Positions 36,978 to 47,856 of a stretch of DNA of 64,000 nt are shown in pieces. The notes beneath the pieces were generated by a model. That model had not been told where the DNA came from. It was given only the letters and a program-made list of their open reading frames with translations, and searched no databases. Each line of letters begins with the position of its first letter. The first letter of the stretch is position 1. The position numbers and the translations under genes are program-made. Source of the DNA: Pseudomonas sp. WS 5079 (GTDB taxonomy: Bacteria; Pseudomonadota; Gammaproteobacteria; Pseudomonadales; Pseudomonadaceae); the NCBI RefSeq assembly GCF_012985465.1, contig NZ_JAAQWN010000009.1, positions 62,001-126,000 on the forward strand, given 5' to 3'.

Positions 36978-38798
36978 ATGGCCGCACCTGCCCCGCTTTT
37001 GCCCCACGACACCATCATCCAGGACTCCTGGCGCCGCTGCCGCGCCTTTGGCCTGGATCACCAGAGCACCCCCAGTTTCGACCAACTGCCCGCCGAGGGC
37101 ATCAGCCAGTTGCTGGAGAGCCAGCACGCGCTAGTCCAGACTACTCACCAGGAAGTGCTGCCCTATTACGAGAACATCCTCAGCAATTCCAACTGCCTGA
37201 TCATGCTCGCCGACAATCAGGGCCAGGTCCTGACCTCCTGGGGCACCCAGCGTTTTATCGAACCCAAGCTCGCCCGTGGCTTCAGCGCCGGGGCCAGTTG
37301 GATGGAGCGCGCCACCGGCACCAACGCCATCGGCACCGCGCTGGCCTGCGCCCAGGCAGTGCATATCGAGCATGACGAGCATTTCCTCAAGGCCAACCGG
37401 TTCATGACCGGTTCGGCCGCGCCGATCTTTGATGCCAACCGCGAAATCATTGCGGTACTGGATGTGTCCAGCGACAGCTACCTGCCGCCCTCCCACACCC
37501 TGGGCATGGTCAAGATGATGAGCCAGACCGTGGAAAACCGCCTGATCCTCAACCTGTTTGGCGGCGAACACTTCCAACTGACGTTCAATACCGGCCTGAA
37601 CAACCTCGACAGCCAGTGGGCCGGCCTGCTGATTTTCGATGAAAGTGGCCAGGTGCTGTCGGCCAACCGCCGCGCCGACAATCTGCTGGGCATCAGCCTG
37701 TCACGGGTGATGATCGACAGCCTGTTCAAAGTCTCGCTGCTGGAGCTGCTCAACCAGCCCGAGGGCCTACCCTTTGCCCTGCAAGCCGCCGGGCGCAACC
37801 GTTTCCAATGCCTGCTCAAACGCCCCAGGCAGGCGCCGGTGCAGGCCAGGATCTTTACCGAGCCGGCCCCCACCGTCATCGGCCTCAAGACCCTGCACTT
37901 TGGCGACAGCCGCGTGGAAAAAGCCGTGCGCCAGGCCGAGCGCCTACTGGAAAAAGACATCCCGCTGCTGATCCACGGCGAAACCGGCGTAGGCAAGGAA
38001 GTCTTCGTCAAAGCCCTGCACCAGGCCAGTTCCCGCAGCCAGCAGGCGTTTATCGCGGTCAACTGTGCGGCAATTCCGGCGGAGCTGGTGGAATCGGAAC
38101 TGTTTGGCTACGAAAAAGGCGCGTTCACCGGTGCCAATCAAAAAGGCAGCATCGGCCTGATCCGCAAGGCGGACAAAGGCACACTGTTTCTCGATGAGAT
38201 AGGCGACATGCCCCTGCCTGCCCAGGCCCGGCTGCTGCGGGTGTTGCAGGAGCGTTGCGTACAGCCGGTGGGCAGCAGCGAATTGTTCCCGGTGGACCTG
38301 CGCATTATCTCGGCCACCAACCGCTCGCTGCGCGAACAGGTGCAGCTCGGACGGTTTCGCGAGGATTTGTACTACCGCATCGGCGGCCTGACCCTGGAGC
38401 TGCCGCCCCTGCGCGAGCGCAGTGACAAGCAGGCGCTGTTCAAGCAACTGTGGCAACAGCACCGCGAACCCACGCAGTGGGCCGGGCTCAGCGCCGAAGT
38501 GCTGGAATTGTTCGAGCAACATCCCTGGCCGGGCAACCTGCGCCAGGTCAGCAGCGTGATGCAGGTGGCACTGGCCATGGCCGAAGACCAACCGATCCGC
38601 CTGGAGCATCTACCGGATGATTTTTTTGTCGACCTGGGGCACGCCTCACCCAGCAAGCCGGTGGTGATGGGCGATCTGGACGATAGGCAAAACCTTCAGC
38701 AAAGACTGGCAGCGGTCGGCGGCAATATCTCCCATCTGGCGCGGGAGCTGGGGGTTAGCCGCAATACGCTATACAAGCGGTTGCGCGCCGCTACGTAA
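36978..38798 (+). CDS. sigma54-dependent transcriptional activator, AcoR-like
   Basis: A 606-residue activator. Residues about 60-200 are a GAF-type sensor domain as in AcoR (GASWMERATGTNAIGTAL). A PAS-like stretch follows (about 213-300: WAGLLIFDESGQVLSANRRA), then the AAA+ domain with Walker A GETGVGKE (334-341), the sigma54-contact loop GAFTGA (381-386) and Walker B GTLFLDEIGD. A Fis-type helix-turn-helix ends the protein (GNISHLARELGVSRNTLYKRL). AGAAGG lies 7 bases before the ATG at 36978. It is divergent from the importer, whose promoter is sigma54-type, so it very probably activates it. The inducer is unknown. Confidence 0.92.
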   Translation: MAAPAPLLPHDTIIQDSWRRCRAFGLDHQSTPSFDQLPAEGISQLLESQHALVQTTHQEVLPYYENILSNSNCLIMLADNQGQVLTSWGTQRFIEPKLARGFSAGASWMERATGTNAIGTALACAQAVHIEHDEHFLKANRFMTGSAAPIFDANREIIAVLDVSSDSYLPPSHTLGMVKMMSQTVENRLILNLFGGEHFQLTFNTGLNNLDSQWAGLLIFDESGQVLSANRRADNLLGISLSRVMIDSLFKVSLLELLNQPEGLPFALQAAGRNRFQCLLKRPRQAPVQARIFTEPAPTVIGLKTLHFGDSRVEKAVRQAERLLEKDIPLLIHGETGVGKEVFVKALHQASSRSQQAFIAVNCAAIPAELVESELFGYEKGAFTGANQKGSIGLIRKADKGTLFLDEIGDMPLPAQARLLRVLQERCVQPVGSSELFPVDLRIISATNRSLREQVQLGRFREDLYYRIGGLTLELPPLRERSDKQALFKQLWQQHREPTQWAGLSAEVLELFEQHPWPGNLRQVSSVMQVALAMAEDQPIRLEHLPDDFFVDLGHASPSKPVVMGDLDDRQNLQQRLAAVGGNISHLARELGVSRNTLYKRLRAAT

Positions 38799-38888
38799 CG
38801 GTAACCGCCCCAACATGCATCTACCCTCAGATTTATCCGACAGCGTTTTAGGGTTGCTGCTCGGAAGATGCCCCAATAATCTTCGGTA

Positions 38889-39120
38889 GTCGCTGCAAAT
38901 TCAGCGACCGGGTTTCGCAGCCCGGTTAAACTCTAGACGCACAGCGTCCACCATAAGATAACGGGCGCTTTTTTATGCCTGATGTTATGGCGGCTGTGCG
39001 CGGGATACCTTTGGGTATGCCGGGTTCCTAGAGTCCCGGTCTGCGAACCTGCGTACAGCTGCCACCCGGGTATCGTTTCGCAGCGATGGGTAGCGGCTCC
39101 ATAACTCTGGGAGCTTTACC
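38889..39120 (+). ncRNA. strongly structured RNA leader upstream of the DUF6124-like gene
   Basis: About 230 nt without an ORF but dense with pairing. Local hairpins: GTCGCTG/CAGCGAC (38889-38908); CGCACAGC/GCTGTGCG (38938-39000) enclosing CCATAA/TTATGG; ATACC/GGTAT (39005-39018); and GCTGCCACCC/GGGTAGCGGC (39058-39097) with inner ATCG/CGAT. A long-range helix pairs 38911-38936 with 39028-39049 (TTCGCAG, CCGG and ACTCTAG against CTAGAGT, CCGG and CTGCGAA). GGGAG lies 7 bases before the downstream ATG. No Rfam family that I can name. Confidence 0.55.
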
Positions 39121-39479
39121 ATGATCAAACACAGTCCAAACCCGCCGTTAGACTCAACCTCGCTTCAGGGGCTGCTCAACGAGCGATTGACTACTACCTG
39201 AACCCTCCTGCCGAAACCAAGCGGCCTGCTGAAGATCACCGCCTTTTCACCGTGCGCGAAGGGTTAGATGCAGAGGTGTTGTTGATTAACGCTTCGGAAG
39301 ACCTTGCATCGCTTCAAGTATTAGCAACCCATTTGGCTTTTGAAGTAGACGGCACTGCACGGCGTGTGGCACTAGGAATTTGTCGGATGCTCGAAAGCGT
39401 TGAGCTATTGGTAAACAACGCCGTCGTTCAATATGGAACAGAGCAAGAAAGAGGAAGGCCGACTCACCATCCAGATTAG
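39121..39479 (+). pseudogene. DUF6124-like small protein gene, frameshifted
   Basis: ATG at 39121 with GGGAG upstream gives MIKHSPNPPLDSTSLQ and then runs into a stop at 39199. Shifting frame by one base at the GGGG tract 39168-39171 restores AAQRAIDYYLNPPAETKRP and a further 85 residues (LFTVREGLDAEVLLINASEDLASLQVLATHLAF, GICRMLESVELLVNNA) ending at 39479. The joined product, about 119 residues, resembles the small DUF6124 (DUF3077-type) proteins that are multicopy in Pseudomonas; function unknown. A single missing G accounts for the break, so either a recent mutation, slippage in a G run, or a sequencing error. Confidence 0.7.
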
Positions 39480-39496
39480 TCTGCGATCGCCGGTCC

Positions 39497-39523
39497 GCCA
39501 TCGCTGGCAAGCCAGCTCCTACA
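39497..39523. repeat. single REP arm
   Basis: One unpaired copy of the CCATCGCTGGCAAGCCAGCT class REP, 18 bp after the broken DUF6124-like gene. No inverted partner is found nearby. Confidence 0.8.
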
Positions 39524-39543
39524 GTTGAGCGGTGCTGATTTGC

Positions 39544-39640
39544 AAACCAGCACGCACAAAAACGCTCCGAACCAGGCGGGGCGTTTTTATTCAGTGTGAG
39601 CCATCAGTCGGCCAACCGCCCTGTCGTTGCGCCATCCGCC
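39544..39640. repeat. degenerate second copy of the cysS 3' end and terminator
   Basis: This stretch repeats 40261-40345: ACCAGCAC, the terminator hairpin with TTTTTATTCAG, CCATCAG and GCCAA occur in the same order. On the minus strand it still encodes RLAD-stop, the exact CysS C-terminus, at 39604-39618. The two copies flank the RibD/DHFR-domain gene as direct repeats. Confidence 0.75.
39558..39588. terminator. bidirectional terminator, copy 1
   Basis: AAAAACGCTCCG/CGGGGCGTTTTT hairpin; one T·G wobble compared with copy 2 at 40275. Confidence 0.85.
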
Positions 39641-39706
39641 GCCGTTTGTAGGCGTCAAAGTGATACCTTCCTGATTCCACTTGGTAAAAAAGGAGTGTTA
39701 CCACCC

Positions 39707-40255
39707 ATGAAGATCAAATGTTCCGTCTTTATCGCGGCAAGTATCGACGGTTTTATTGCCCGCCCGGACGGTGATATTGAGTGGTTGCACCGACCGAAAT
39801 ATGAAAGCTCGGGCTTGAACGGCATCACGTATGACAGCTTCATCGCAACGGTTGACGCGTTGGTCATGGGACGCAAAACCCTGGAGAAAGTACTGTCCTT
39901 TCCCGAGTGGCCCTATGAGGGCACGCCGGTCATTGCGCTTTCTCACAAGACCTTGGAGATTCCTGTGCACCTCCAGGGCAAGGTAGAAGTGCTGGCCGTC
40001 GATGTGAGCACACTCGTCGAACAGCTTGCCGAGCGCGGTATGAAGCATCTGTATATCGATGGTGGCCAGACCATCCAGGCATTTCTTGAAGCAGGCCTGC
40101 TCAATGAGTTGATCATCACTCGCATCCCGATCCTGCTGGGCCAGGGGGTTCCCTTGTTCAGTCAAGACGGTCGTGAATATGACCTTCGCCACATCGATAC
40201 CTGCGCCTCGGACAATGGCTTTGTCCAGAGCCGGTATGCAGTTGAGCACCGTTGA
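39707..40255 (+). CDS. RibD C-terminal/dihydrofolate-reductase-fold protein
   Basis: A 182-residue protein of the RibD C-terminal domain family (YyaP/YwjB-like), which shares the DHFR fold and probably reduces a pterin- or flavin-precursor-like substrate with NAD(P)H. Visible motifs: CSVFIAASIDGFIARPDGDIEWL, GRKTLEKVL and HLYIDGGQTIQAFLEAGLLNELIIT. AGGAG lies 11 bases before the ATG at 39707. Base composition is lower in GC than neighbouring genes, and the gene sits between two copies of the cysS 3' end, both signs of acquisition. It is not a classical FolA. Confidence 0.83.
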   Translation: MKIKCSVFIAASIDGFIARPDGDIEWLHRPKYESSGLNGITYDSFIATVDALVMGRKTLEKVLSFPEWPYEGTPVIALSHKTLEIPVHLQGKVEVLAVDVSTLVEQLAERGMKHLYIDGGQTIQAFLEAGLLNELIITRIPILLGQGVPLFSQDGREYDLRHIDTCASDNGFVQSRYAVEHR

Positions 40256-40274
40256 CTGATAAACCAGCACACAC

Positions 40275-40305
40275 AAAAACGCCCCGAACCAGTCGGGGCG
40301 TTTTT
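40275..40305. terminator. bidirectional terminator of cysS and the RibD-domain gene
   Basis: AAAAACGCCCCGA-ACCAG-TCGGGGCGTTTTT, a perfect 13-bp stem with A and T tracts on either side, between convergent genes. Confidence 0.93.
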
Positions 40306-40328
40306 ATTCAGCGTGCAGCCATCAGCCG

Positions 40329-41711
<1,383 letters not shown>

Positions 41712-41752
41712 GATGCTTCCTTTTCTCTCTATGCAAGCCGCTCACGGCTGCA

Positions 41753-43453
41753 TCACTGGCCCCACGAATCACGCAAGGTCACGGTACGGTTGAATACCGG
41801 ATGACCAGGTTTGGAGTCCTTGATATCCGCGCAGAAGTAGCCTTCGCGCTCGAACTGGAAACGGTCTTCCGGCTGTGCGTCGCCAAGCGATGGCTCGGCA
41901 CGACAACCCGTAAGTACTTGCAGGGAGTTAGGGTTGATGTTGTCGAGGAAACTCGCGCTGTCTTCGGCCTTTTCAGGGTTCGGCGAGCGGAACAGGCGAT
42001 CGTACAGGCGCACTTCGCACTCGACGCTGGCAGCCGCCGGCACCCAGTGCACCACGCCCTTGACCTTGCGGCCTTCAGGGTTCTTGCCCAGGGTTTCAGG
42101 ATCGTAGGAACAACGCAGTTCGACGATGTTGCCCTCGGCGTCCTTGATCGCTTCATCGGCACGGATCACGTAGCTGCCGCGCAGACGCACTTCACCGTTC
42201 GGCTCCAGGCGCTTGTAGCCCTTGGGCGGCTCTTCCATGAAGTCGTCACGGTCGATGTAGATTTCACGGGCAAACGGCAGCTTGCGCACGCCCAGTTCTT
42301 CTTTTTGCGGGTGACGCGGCAGTTCGAGGTTCTCGACCTGGTCTTGCGGGTAGTTGGTGATCACCACTTTCAACGGACGCAGCACGCACATGGCGCGCGG
42401 GGCGTTTGCGTCGAGGTCCTGGCGGATGCTGAACTCAAGCATGCCGTAGTCAACCACGCCGTCGGAGCGGTTGGTGCCGACCATCTCGCAGAAGTTGCGG
42501 ATCGATGCCGGGGTGTAGCCGCGACGACGGAAACCCGACAGCGTCGACATGCGTGGGTCGTCCCAGCCGAACACGTGTTTTTCATCGACCAGTTGCTTGA
42601 GCTTGCGCTTGCTGGTGATGGTGTAGTTCAGGTTCAGGCGGCTGAATTCGTACTGACGCGGGTGCGCCGGTACCGGCAGGCTGTCGAGGAACCATTCGTA
42701 CAGCGGGCGATGGCTTTCGAACTCCAGGGTGCAGATGGAGTGGGTGATGCCTTCGATGGCGTCCGACTGACCGTGGGTGAAGTCGTAGTTGGGGTAGATG
42801 CACCACTTGTCACCAGTCTGGTGGTGATGGGCATGACGGATGCGGTACATGATCGGGTCGCGCAGGTTCATGTTCGGCGAGGCCATGTCGATCTTGGCCC
42901 GCAGTACACGGGCGCCGTCCGGGAACTCGCCGTCGCGCATGCGGGTGAACCAGTCCAGGTTCTCTTCTACCGAACGATCGCGAAACGGGCTGTTCTTGCC
43001 AGGCTCGGTCAGGCTGCCACGGTATTCCTTGGCCTGCTCCGGGGTCAGGTCGTCGACGTAGGCCTTGCCGGCCTTGATCAGCTCCACGGCCCAGTCGAAC
43101 AACTGGTCGAAATACTTGGAGGCGTAGCGCACTTCACCGGACCATTCAAAGCCCAGCCACTTGATGTCGCTTTCGATGGCGTCGATGTATTCCTGGTCTT
43201 CCTTGGCCGGGTTGGTGTCGTCGAAACGCAGGTGCGTGACGCCACCGAACTCCTGGGCCAGGCCGAAGTTCACACAGATCGACTTGGCGTGGCCGATGTG
43301 CAGGTAACCGTTGGGCTCAGGCGGGAAACGGGTGACGATCTGCGTGTGCTTGCCCGAATCCAAGTCCGCCTGGATGATCGGGCGCAGGAAATTGACCGGG
43401 ACGGCAGGTCCGGCCTTGGAATTCGAGGTAGGGTCGACAGTGGGCTTGCTCAT
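41753..43453 (-). CDS. glnS: glutaminyl-tRNA synthetase
   Basis: A 566-residue class I synthetase charging tRNA-Gln. HIGH motif [15 protein letters not shown]; the KMSKS equivalent is TSKRKL; the C-terminal anticodon-binding beta barrels follow from about residue 350. Start at 43453 ([13 protein letters not shown]), with AAGGA 5 bases upstream; an upstream start at 43498 adds an unconserved stretch. Divergent from ppiB. Confidence 0.96.
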   Translation of the reverse strand: MSKPTVDPTSNSKAGPAVPVNFLRPIIQADLDSGKHTQIVTRFPPEPNGYLHIGHAKSICVNFGLAQEFGGVTHLRFDDTNPAKEDQEYIDAIESDIKWLGFEWSGEVRYASKYFDQLFDWAVELIKAGKAYVDDLTPEQAKEYRGSLTEPGKNSPFRDRSVEENLDWFTRMRDGEFPDGARVLRAKIDMASPNMNLRDPIMYRIRHAHHHQTGDKWCIYPNYDFTHGQSDAIEGITHSICTLEFESHRPLYEWFLDSLPVPAHPRQYEFSRLNLNYTITSKRKLKQLVDEKHVFGWDDPRMSTLSGFRRRGYTPASIRNFCEMVGTNRSDGVVDYGMLEFSIRQDLDANAPRAMCVLRPLKVVITNYPQDQVENLELPRHPQKEELGVRKLPFAREIYIDRDDFMEEPPKGYKRLEPNGEVRLRGSYVIRADEAIKDAEGNIVELRCSYDPETLGKNPEGRKVKGVVHWVPAAASVECEVRLYDRLFRSPNPEKAEDSASFLDNINPNSLQVLTGCRAEPSLGDAQPEDRFQFEREGYFCADIKDSKPGHPVFNRTVTLRDSWGQ

Positions 43454-43700
43454 AGGATCCTTGAACAGACAGGTACGTGGCCGGGTCGGGCCAGACAAAC
43501 AAAGGGCTTATCATAGCCGATGCTGTCAAGCACCTGACAGGGCATGGCCAAAAACTGCTGCATTTATTGCATGGGCGGTGAAAAACCACCTCGAAATTCC
43601 TGCAGGGCACGCTAAACTGCGCGCCTTGGCCGCAATTTAGCCAACCCGGTAAGGTGCCCAGGCGGCCGAACCCACGAATTCCCTGAAAAGAGTAATGAAC

Positions 43701-44204
43701 ATGACTCAAGTCAAACTGACCACCAACCACGGTGACATCGTCATCGAGCTGAACGCCGAGAAAGCGCCGACCACCGTCGCCAACTTCATCGAATACGTTA
43801 AAGCCGGCCACTACGAAAACACTGTTTTCCACCGTGTCATCGGCAACTTCATGATCCAGGGCGGCGGTTTCGAGCCAGGCATGAAAGAAAAGAAAGACAA
43901 GCGTCCAAGCATCCAGAACGAAGCGGACAACGGTCTCTCCAACGACAAGTACACCGTCGCCATGGCCCGCACCATGGAGCCGCATTCGGCCTCCGCGCAG
44001 TTCTTCATCAACGTGGCCGACAACAGCTTCCTGAACCACAGCGCCAAGACCGTACAGGGTTGGGGTTACGCGGTATTCGGTAAAGTCACCGAAGGCACCG
44101 ACGTCGTGGACAAGATCAAGGGTGTTTCCACCACCATGAAGTCCGGCCACCAGGACGTACCAGCAGAAGACGTGATCATCGAGAAAGCCGAGATCATTGC
44201 GTGA
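43701..44204 (+). CDS. ppiB: peptidyl-prolyl cis-trans isomerase B (cyclophilin)
   Basis: A 167-residue cytoplasmic cyclophilin without signal peptide. Catalytic residues are in [27 protein letters not shown] forms the proline pocket. I prefer the ATG at 43701 ([13 protein letters not shown]), 8 bases after AAAAGAG; the ATG at 43695 is only 2 bases from it. Overlaps lpxH by four bases (GTGA), as in other Pseudomonas. Confidence 0.95.
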   Translation: MTQVKLTTNHGDIVIELNAEKAPTTVANFIEYVKAGHYENTVFHRVIGNFMIQGGGFEPGMKEKKDKRPSIQNEADNGLSNDKYTVAMARTMEPHSASAQFFINVADNSFLNHSAKTVQGWGYAVFGKVTEGTDVVDKIKGVSTTMKSGHQDVPAEDVIIEKAEIIA

Positions 44205-44950
44205 TATTGCTGATTTCAGATTTGCATCTGGAAGAGGAGCGCCCGGACATTACCCGGGCGTTTCTGGATTTACTCCACGGCCGCGCCCGTGGCGCGCAAG
44301 CGTTGTACATCCTGGGGGACTTTTTCGAAGCCTGGATTGGCGACGATGGCATGACCCCGTTCCAGCGTTCTATATGCGCGGCTCTACGTGAGCTGAGCGA
44401 CAGCGGCACCCAAATATTCCTGATGCACGGCAACCGCGATTTCCTGATCGGCAAGGCATTCTGCAAAGCAGCAGGCGCGACCTTGCTCAAGGACCCCAGC
44501 GTCGTGCAGATGTATGGCGAGCCCGTGCTGTTGATGCACGGCGACAGCCTGTGTACCCGCGACCTCGGCTATATGAAGCTGCGGCGCATCCTGCGTAACC
44601 CCCTTGTGCTGTTTATCCTGCGCCACCTGCCCTTGCGCACCCGCCATAAGCTGGCGCGCAAGCTGCGCAGTGAAAGCCGCGCGCAGACGCGCATGAAGGC
44701 CAACGATATTGTCGATGTAACGCCCGAGGAAGTGCCACGGGTAATGCAGGCCCATGGCGTGCGCACCCTGGTCCACGGCCACACCCACCGCCCGGCCATT
44801 CACAAATTGCAGATTGGCGAGCAGGCGGCCAAACGCATTGTGCTGGGGGATTGGGACAAGCAGGGTTGGGCGTTGCAGGTGGATGAGCAAGGTTTCCAGT
44901 TGGCGGCATTCGACTTCGTCAATCCGCAGTTGGCGTTGCCTGGCGCATAA
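44201..44950 (+). CDS. lpxH: UDP-2,3-diacylglucosamine diphosphatase
   Basis: A 249-residue calcineurin-like metallophosphoesterase at the inner-membrane face, cleaving UDP-diacylglucosamine to lipid X in lipid A synthesis. Metal-binding motifs in order: SDLHL (D7, H9), [24 protein letters not shown] and HGHTHRP. It starts with GTG at 44201, coupled to the ppiB stop. Confidence 0.95.
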   Translation: MILLISDLHLEEERPDITRAFLDLLHGRARGAQALYILGDFFEAWIGDDGMTPFQRSICAALRELSDSGTQIFLMHGNRDFLIGKAFCKAAGATLLKDPSVVQMYGEPVLLMHGDSLCTRDLGYMKLRRILRNPLVLFILRHLPLRTRHKLARKLRSESRAQTRMKANDIVDVTPEEVPRVMQAHGVRTLVHGHTHRPAIHKLQIGEQAAKRIVLGDWDKQGWALQVDEQGFQLAAFDFVNPQLALPGA

Positions 44951-44973
44951 CCCAGACACAACACCGATCAATA

Positions 44974-45060
44974 TGTAGGAGCTGGCTTGCCTGCGATGCA
45001 GGCACCTCGGTAAATCAGTCACACCGAGGTGATGCCATCGCAGGCAAGCCAGCTCCTACA
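44974..45060. repeat. REPIN, CTGGCTTGCCTGCGA class (GTAGGAG variant)
   Basis: Inverted arms starting TGTAGGAGCTGGC (44974) and ending GCCAGCTCCTACA (45060), with an inner CACCTCGGT/ACCGAGGTG inverted repeat that lengthens the hairpin. Confidence 0.92.
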
Positions 45061-45083
45061 GTTGACTGCATTGCAATTCAAGA

Positions 45084-46613
45084 TCAGTGACCCGACGCCG
45101 CCGGCCCCGCCTTTGCGGTAAACGGCGGCTTGGCCAGCCACACCAGCAGGATCAAGCCCATGAACATCCACCCCAGCAAGGTGAAGTAGTCCACGGTAGA
45201 CATCATGTATGCCTGGCTGGTGAGGACCTGGTCCAGTTGCGCATAGGCCTTGTGGCCCGCACCGCCCAGGGTGTTCAGGGCATCGCGGGTGGCCGAGTCG
45301 TACACACTCATGCTCTCGCTCATGTAGGCATGATGCTGGTCAGCCCGGCGAATCCAGATCCAGGTGGTCAACGATGCCGCAAAGCTGCCACCCAGGGTCC
45401 GCAGGAAGGTCGCCAGGCCTGCGCCGTCGGCGATCTGGTGCGGCGGCAGGTCGGACATCAGGATGCTCAAGGTCGGCATGAAGAACAGCGCCACGCCGAT
45501 GCCCATGAACAGTTGCACCAGGGCGATGTGCTGGAAGTCCACTTCATTGGTGAAGCCGGCGCGCATAAAGCAGCTCAGGCCAATCGCCAGGAACGCCAGG
45601 CCGGCCAGCAGCCGCAAGTCGAACTTGTGTGCGTACTTGCCGACAAAGGGCGACATCAGCACCGGCAGGATACCGATCGGCGCCACGGCCAGCCCGGCCC
45701 AGGTGGCGGTGTAGGCCATCTGCGTCTGTAACCATTGCGGCAGGATCAGGTTGATACCAAAGAACCCGGCGTAGCCCAGCACCAGCACGATGGTGCCGAT
45801 GCGGAAGTTGCGGTGGGCAAACAGGCGCAGGTTGACCACCGGGTGTTTGTCGGTCATTTCCCAGATCACGAACACCGCCAGGGCGATCACCGAGATGGCC
45901 GCGCCGATGATGATGAAATTGGACTCGAACCAGTCCAGGTCATTGCCCTTGTCGAGGATGATCTGCAAGGCACCGACCCCGACGATCAGGCTCAACAGGC
46001 CAACATAATCCATCGGCTGATGGCTGGTGACCACCGGCCGCTTCTTGAGCTGCGCACGCGCCACCATCACCGCAAAAATCCCGATGGGCACGTTGATAAA
46101 GAAGATCCACGGCCAGCTGTAGCTGTCGGTGATCCAACCGCCAAGAATCGGCCCGGCAATCGGCGCGACCACCGTGACCATCGCCAGCAATGCCAGGGCC
46201 ATGCCCCGCCTGGCAGGCGGATAGACCGCGATCAACAGGGTCTGGGTCATCGGGTACAACGGCCCCGCGACCAAGCCCTGCAGGACCCGGAAGCCGATCA
46301 GCTCGGGCATCGAGGTGGAGATACCACACAGGAACGAGGCCAGCACAAACAAAATGGTGGCCCACAAAAACAGCTTCACCTCGCCAAAGCGCCGGCTCAA
46401 CCAGCCGGTCAACGGCAGCGCAATAGCATTGCTCACGGCAAATGAGGTGATGACCCAGGTGCCCTGCTCCGAACTCACCCCCAGGTTGCCGGAGATGGTC
46501 GGCAGCGCCACGTTGGCGATGGTGGTGTCGAGCACCTGCATAAAGGTCGCCAGGGACAGGCCAATGGTGGCCATCAGCAAGCTGGGCGGCGTGAAGGAGG
46601 CGTTATTGCTCAT
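45084..46613 (-). CDS. emrB: DHA2-family multidrug efflux permease, EmrB-like
   Basis: A 509-residue major-facilitator transporter with 14 predicted helices. Family motif LDTTIANVALP in helix 1; the antiporter motif C region GPILGGWITDSYSWPWIFFINVPIG is intact. It exports hydrophobic toxic compounds by proton antiport and partners with the adjacent membrane-fusion protein. The start overlaps the emrA-like stop by one base (TGATG). No outer-membrane channel gene is adjacent, so it likely uses one encoded elsewhere. Confidence 0.9.
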   Translation of the reverse strand: MSNNASFTPPSLLMATIGLSLATFMQVLDTTIANVALPTISGNLGVSSEQGTWVITSFAVSNAIALPLTGWLSRRFGEVKLFLWATILFVLASFLCGISTSMPELIGFRVLQGLVAGPLYPMTQTLLIAVYPPARRGMALALLAMVTVVAPIAGPILGGWITDSYSWPWIFFINVPIGIFAVMVARAQLKKRPVVTSHQPMDYVGLLSLIVGVGALQIILDKGNDLDWFESNFIIIGAAISVIALAVFVIWEMTDKHPVVNLRLFAHRNFRIGTIVLVLGYAGFFGINLILPQWLQTQMAYTATWAGLAVAPIGILPVLMSPFVGKYAHKFDLRLLAGLAFLAIGLSCFMRAGFTNEVDFQHIALVQLFMGIGVALFFMPTLSILMSDLPPHQIADGAGLATFLRTLGGSFAASLTTWIWIRRADQHHAYMSESMSVYDSATRDALNTLGGAGHKAYAQLDQVLTSQAYMMSTVDYFTLLGWMFMGLILLVWLAKPPFTAKAGPAASGH

Positions 46614-47815
46614 CAGCGTTGCGCAGCCTTCGGCGCGGCCACACTGTTGTCATGGATCAACTGGGTGATCATCGCGTCGGCCTCGGCCAACTGGCGGTCA
46701 TACACAGTGGTGCTGAACGAGGCTTTTTGCGGCGGTTGTTGCGCCAGCACCGGGCCGCTCTGGTCATGCAGGTTGACTTGCACCTGAGTCGACAGCCCCA
46801 CCCGCAATGGGTGCTCAGCCAACTCCTGGGCATTGATGTGAATGCGCACCGGCACCCGCTGCACGATCTTGATCCAGTTGCCGGTGGCGTTCTGCGCCGG
46901 CAGCAAGGCAAAGGCGCTGCCGGTACCGGCGCCAAGGCTGTCGACGGTGCCGCTGTACTTCACGTCGCTGCCGTAGAGATCGGCCTCGATGTCCACCGGC
47001 TGGCCAATGCGCATCTGGCGCAGTTGGGTTTCCTTGAAGTTGGCGTCGATCCACAGTTGGTCCAGGGGAATCACCGCCATCAACGCGGTGCCCGGCTCGA
47101 CCCGCTGCCCCAGTTGCACGGTGCGCTTGGCGACGTAGCCGGTAACCGGTGCGATCAGGGTGCTGCGCGCATTGGCCAGGTAGGCCTGGCGCAGTTGCGC
47201 GGCAGCGGCCTGTACATCCGGATGGGAGGAAATCACCGTGTCATCCACCAATGCGGTAGAGGTATTGAGTTGCTGTTGCAGGTTGGCCAATGAGTTGCTC
47301 GCCGCGCTCAGGGCGTCGCGGGCATGGGACAGTTCTTCCAGGGAAATCGCGCCACCCTGTGCGAGGATTCGGCGGCGGTTGAAGTTGTCCTGGGCGGTCT
47401 GCACTTGGGCTTTTTGCGCCTGTACCTGGGCTTTCATGCCATCCACATTGCTGTACAGGCCGCGCACCTGGCGTACCGTACGCGCCAGGTTGGCCTGGGC
47501 ACTTTGCAGGCCGACGGCTGCGTCGTTGGGGTCGAAGTTGATCAGCACCTGGCCTTCGTGGACCAGGTCGCCATCGTCGGCGCCAATGCTGACCACGGTG
47601 CCGGTGACCAACGGGGTGATTTCCACCACGTTGCCGTTGACGTAGGCATCGTCGGTGCTTTCGCTCCAGCGGCCATACAGTTCGTACCAGCCCCAGACGC
47701 CCACGACGCAGAGCACGACGATCAGCGCCAGGCCCAGCAACATGATTTTGCGTTTGCGCGGGTTGCTGTCGTCGGGTTGGGTTTGAGCGGTGTTGTTTGC
47801 TTGGGCAGTAGCCAT
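46613..47815 (-). CDS. emrA: membrane-fusion (periplasmic adaptor) protein, EmrA-like
   Basis: A 400-residue protein: cytoplasmic tail (1-23), one membrane anchor (about 24-45), biotinyl-lipoyl half-motifs (TDDAYVNGNVVEITPLVTGTV and NARSTLIAPVTGYVAKRTVQLGQ), a coiled-coil hairpin (about 100-195) and a beta-barrel domain with LWIDANFKETQLRQMRIGQPVDI. It links the EmrB-like pump to an outer-membrane channel. AAGG lies 8 bases before the ATG. Confidence 0.92.
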   Translation of the reverse strand: MATAQANNTAQTQPDDSNPRKRKIMLLGLALIVVLCVVGVWGWYELYGRWSESTDDAYVNGNVVEITPLVTGTVVSIGADDGDLVHEGQVLINFDPNDAAVGLQSAQANLARTVRQVRGLYSNVDGMKAQVQAQKAQVQTAQDNFNRRRILAQGGAISLEELSHARDALSAASNSLANLQQQLNTSTALVDDTVISSHPDVQAAAAQLRQAYLANARSTLIAPVTGYVAKRTVQLGQRVEPGTALMAVIPLDQLWIDANFKETQLRQMRIGQPVDIEADLYGSDVKYSGTVDSLGAGTGSAFALLPAQNATGNWIKIVQRVPVRIHINAQELAEHPLRVGLSTQVQVNLHDQSGPVLAQQPPQKASFSTTVYDRQLAEADAMITQLIHDNSVAAPKAAQR

Positions 47816-47856
47816 GACAAGTACCTTGCGTTATTCAGCGCGCGTGACTGGCGTGT

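Noticed and set aside
39707-40255. Trimethoprim-resistance type dihydrofolate reductase.
   Set aside because: Sequence fits the RibD C-terminal domain family (VFIAASIDGFIA), not FolA/DfrA.
40251-40265. The 15-mer GTTGACTGATAAACC is identical to 61554-61568 inside a REPIN spacer.
   Set aside because: Too short for a confident mobile-element footprint; may be chance or a REPIN remnant.
41801-43516. A 571-codon plus-strand frame over glnS.
   Set aside because: Shadow of glnS; product is low-complexity Val/Arg/Gly-rich.
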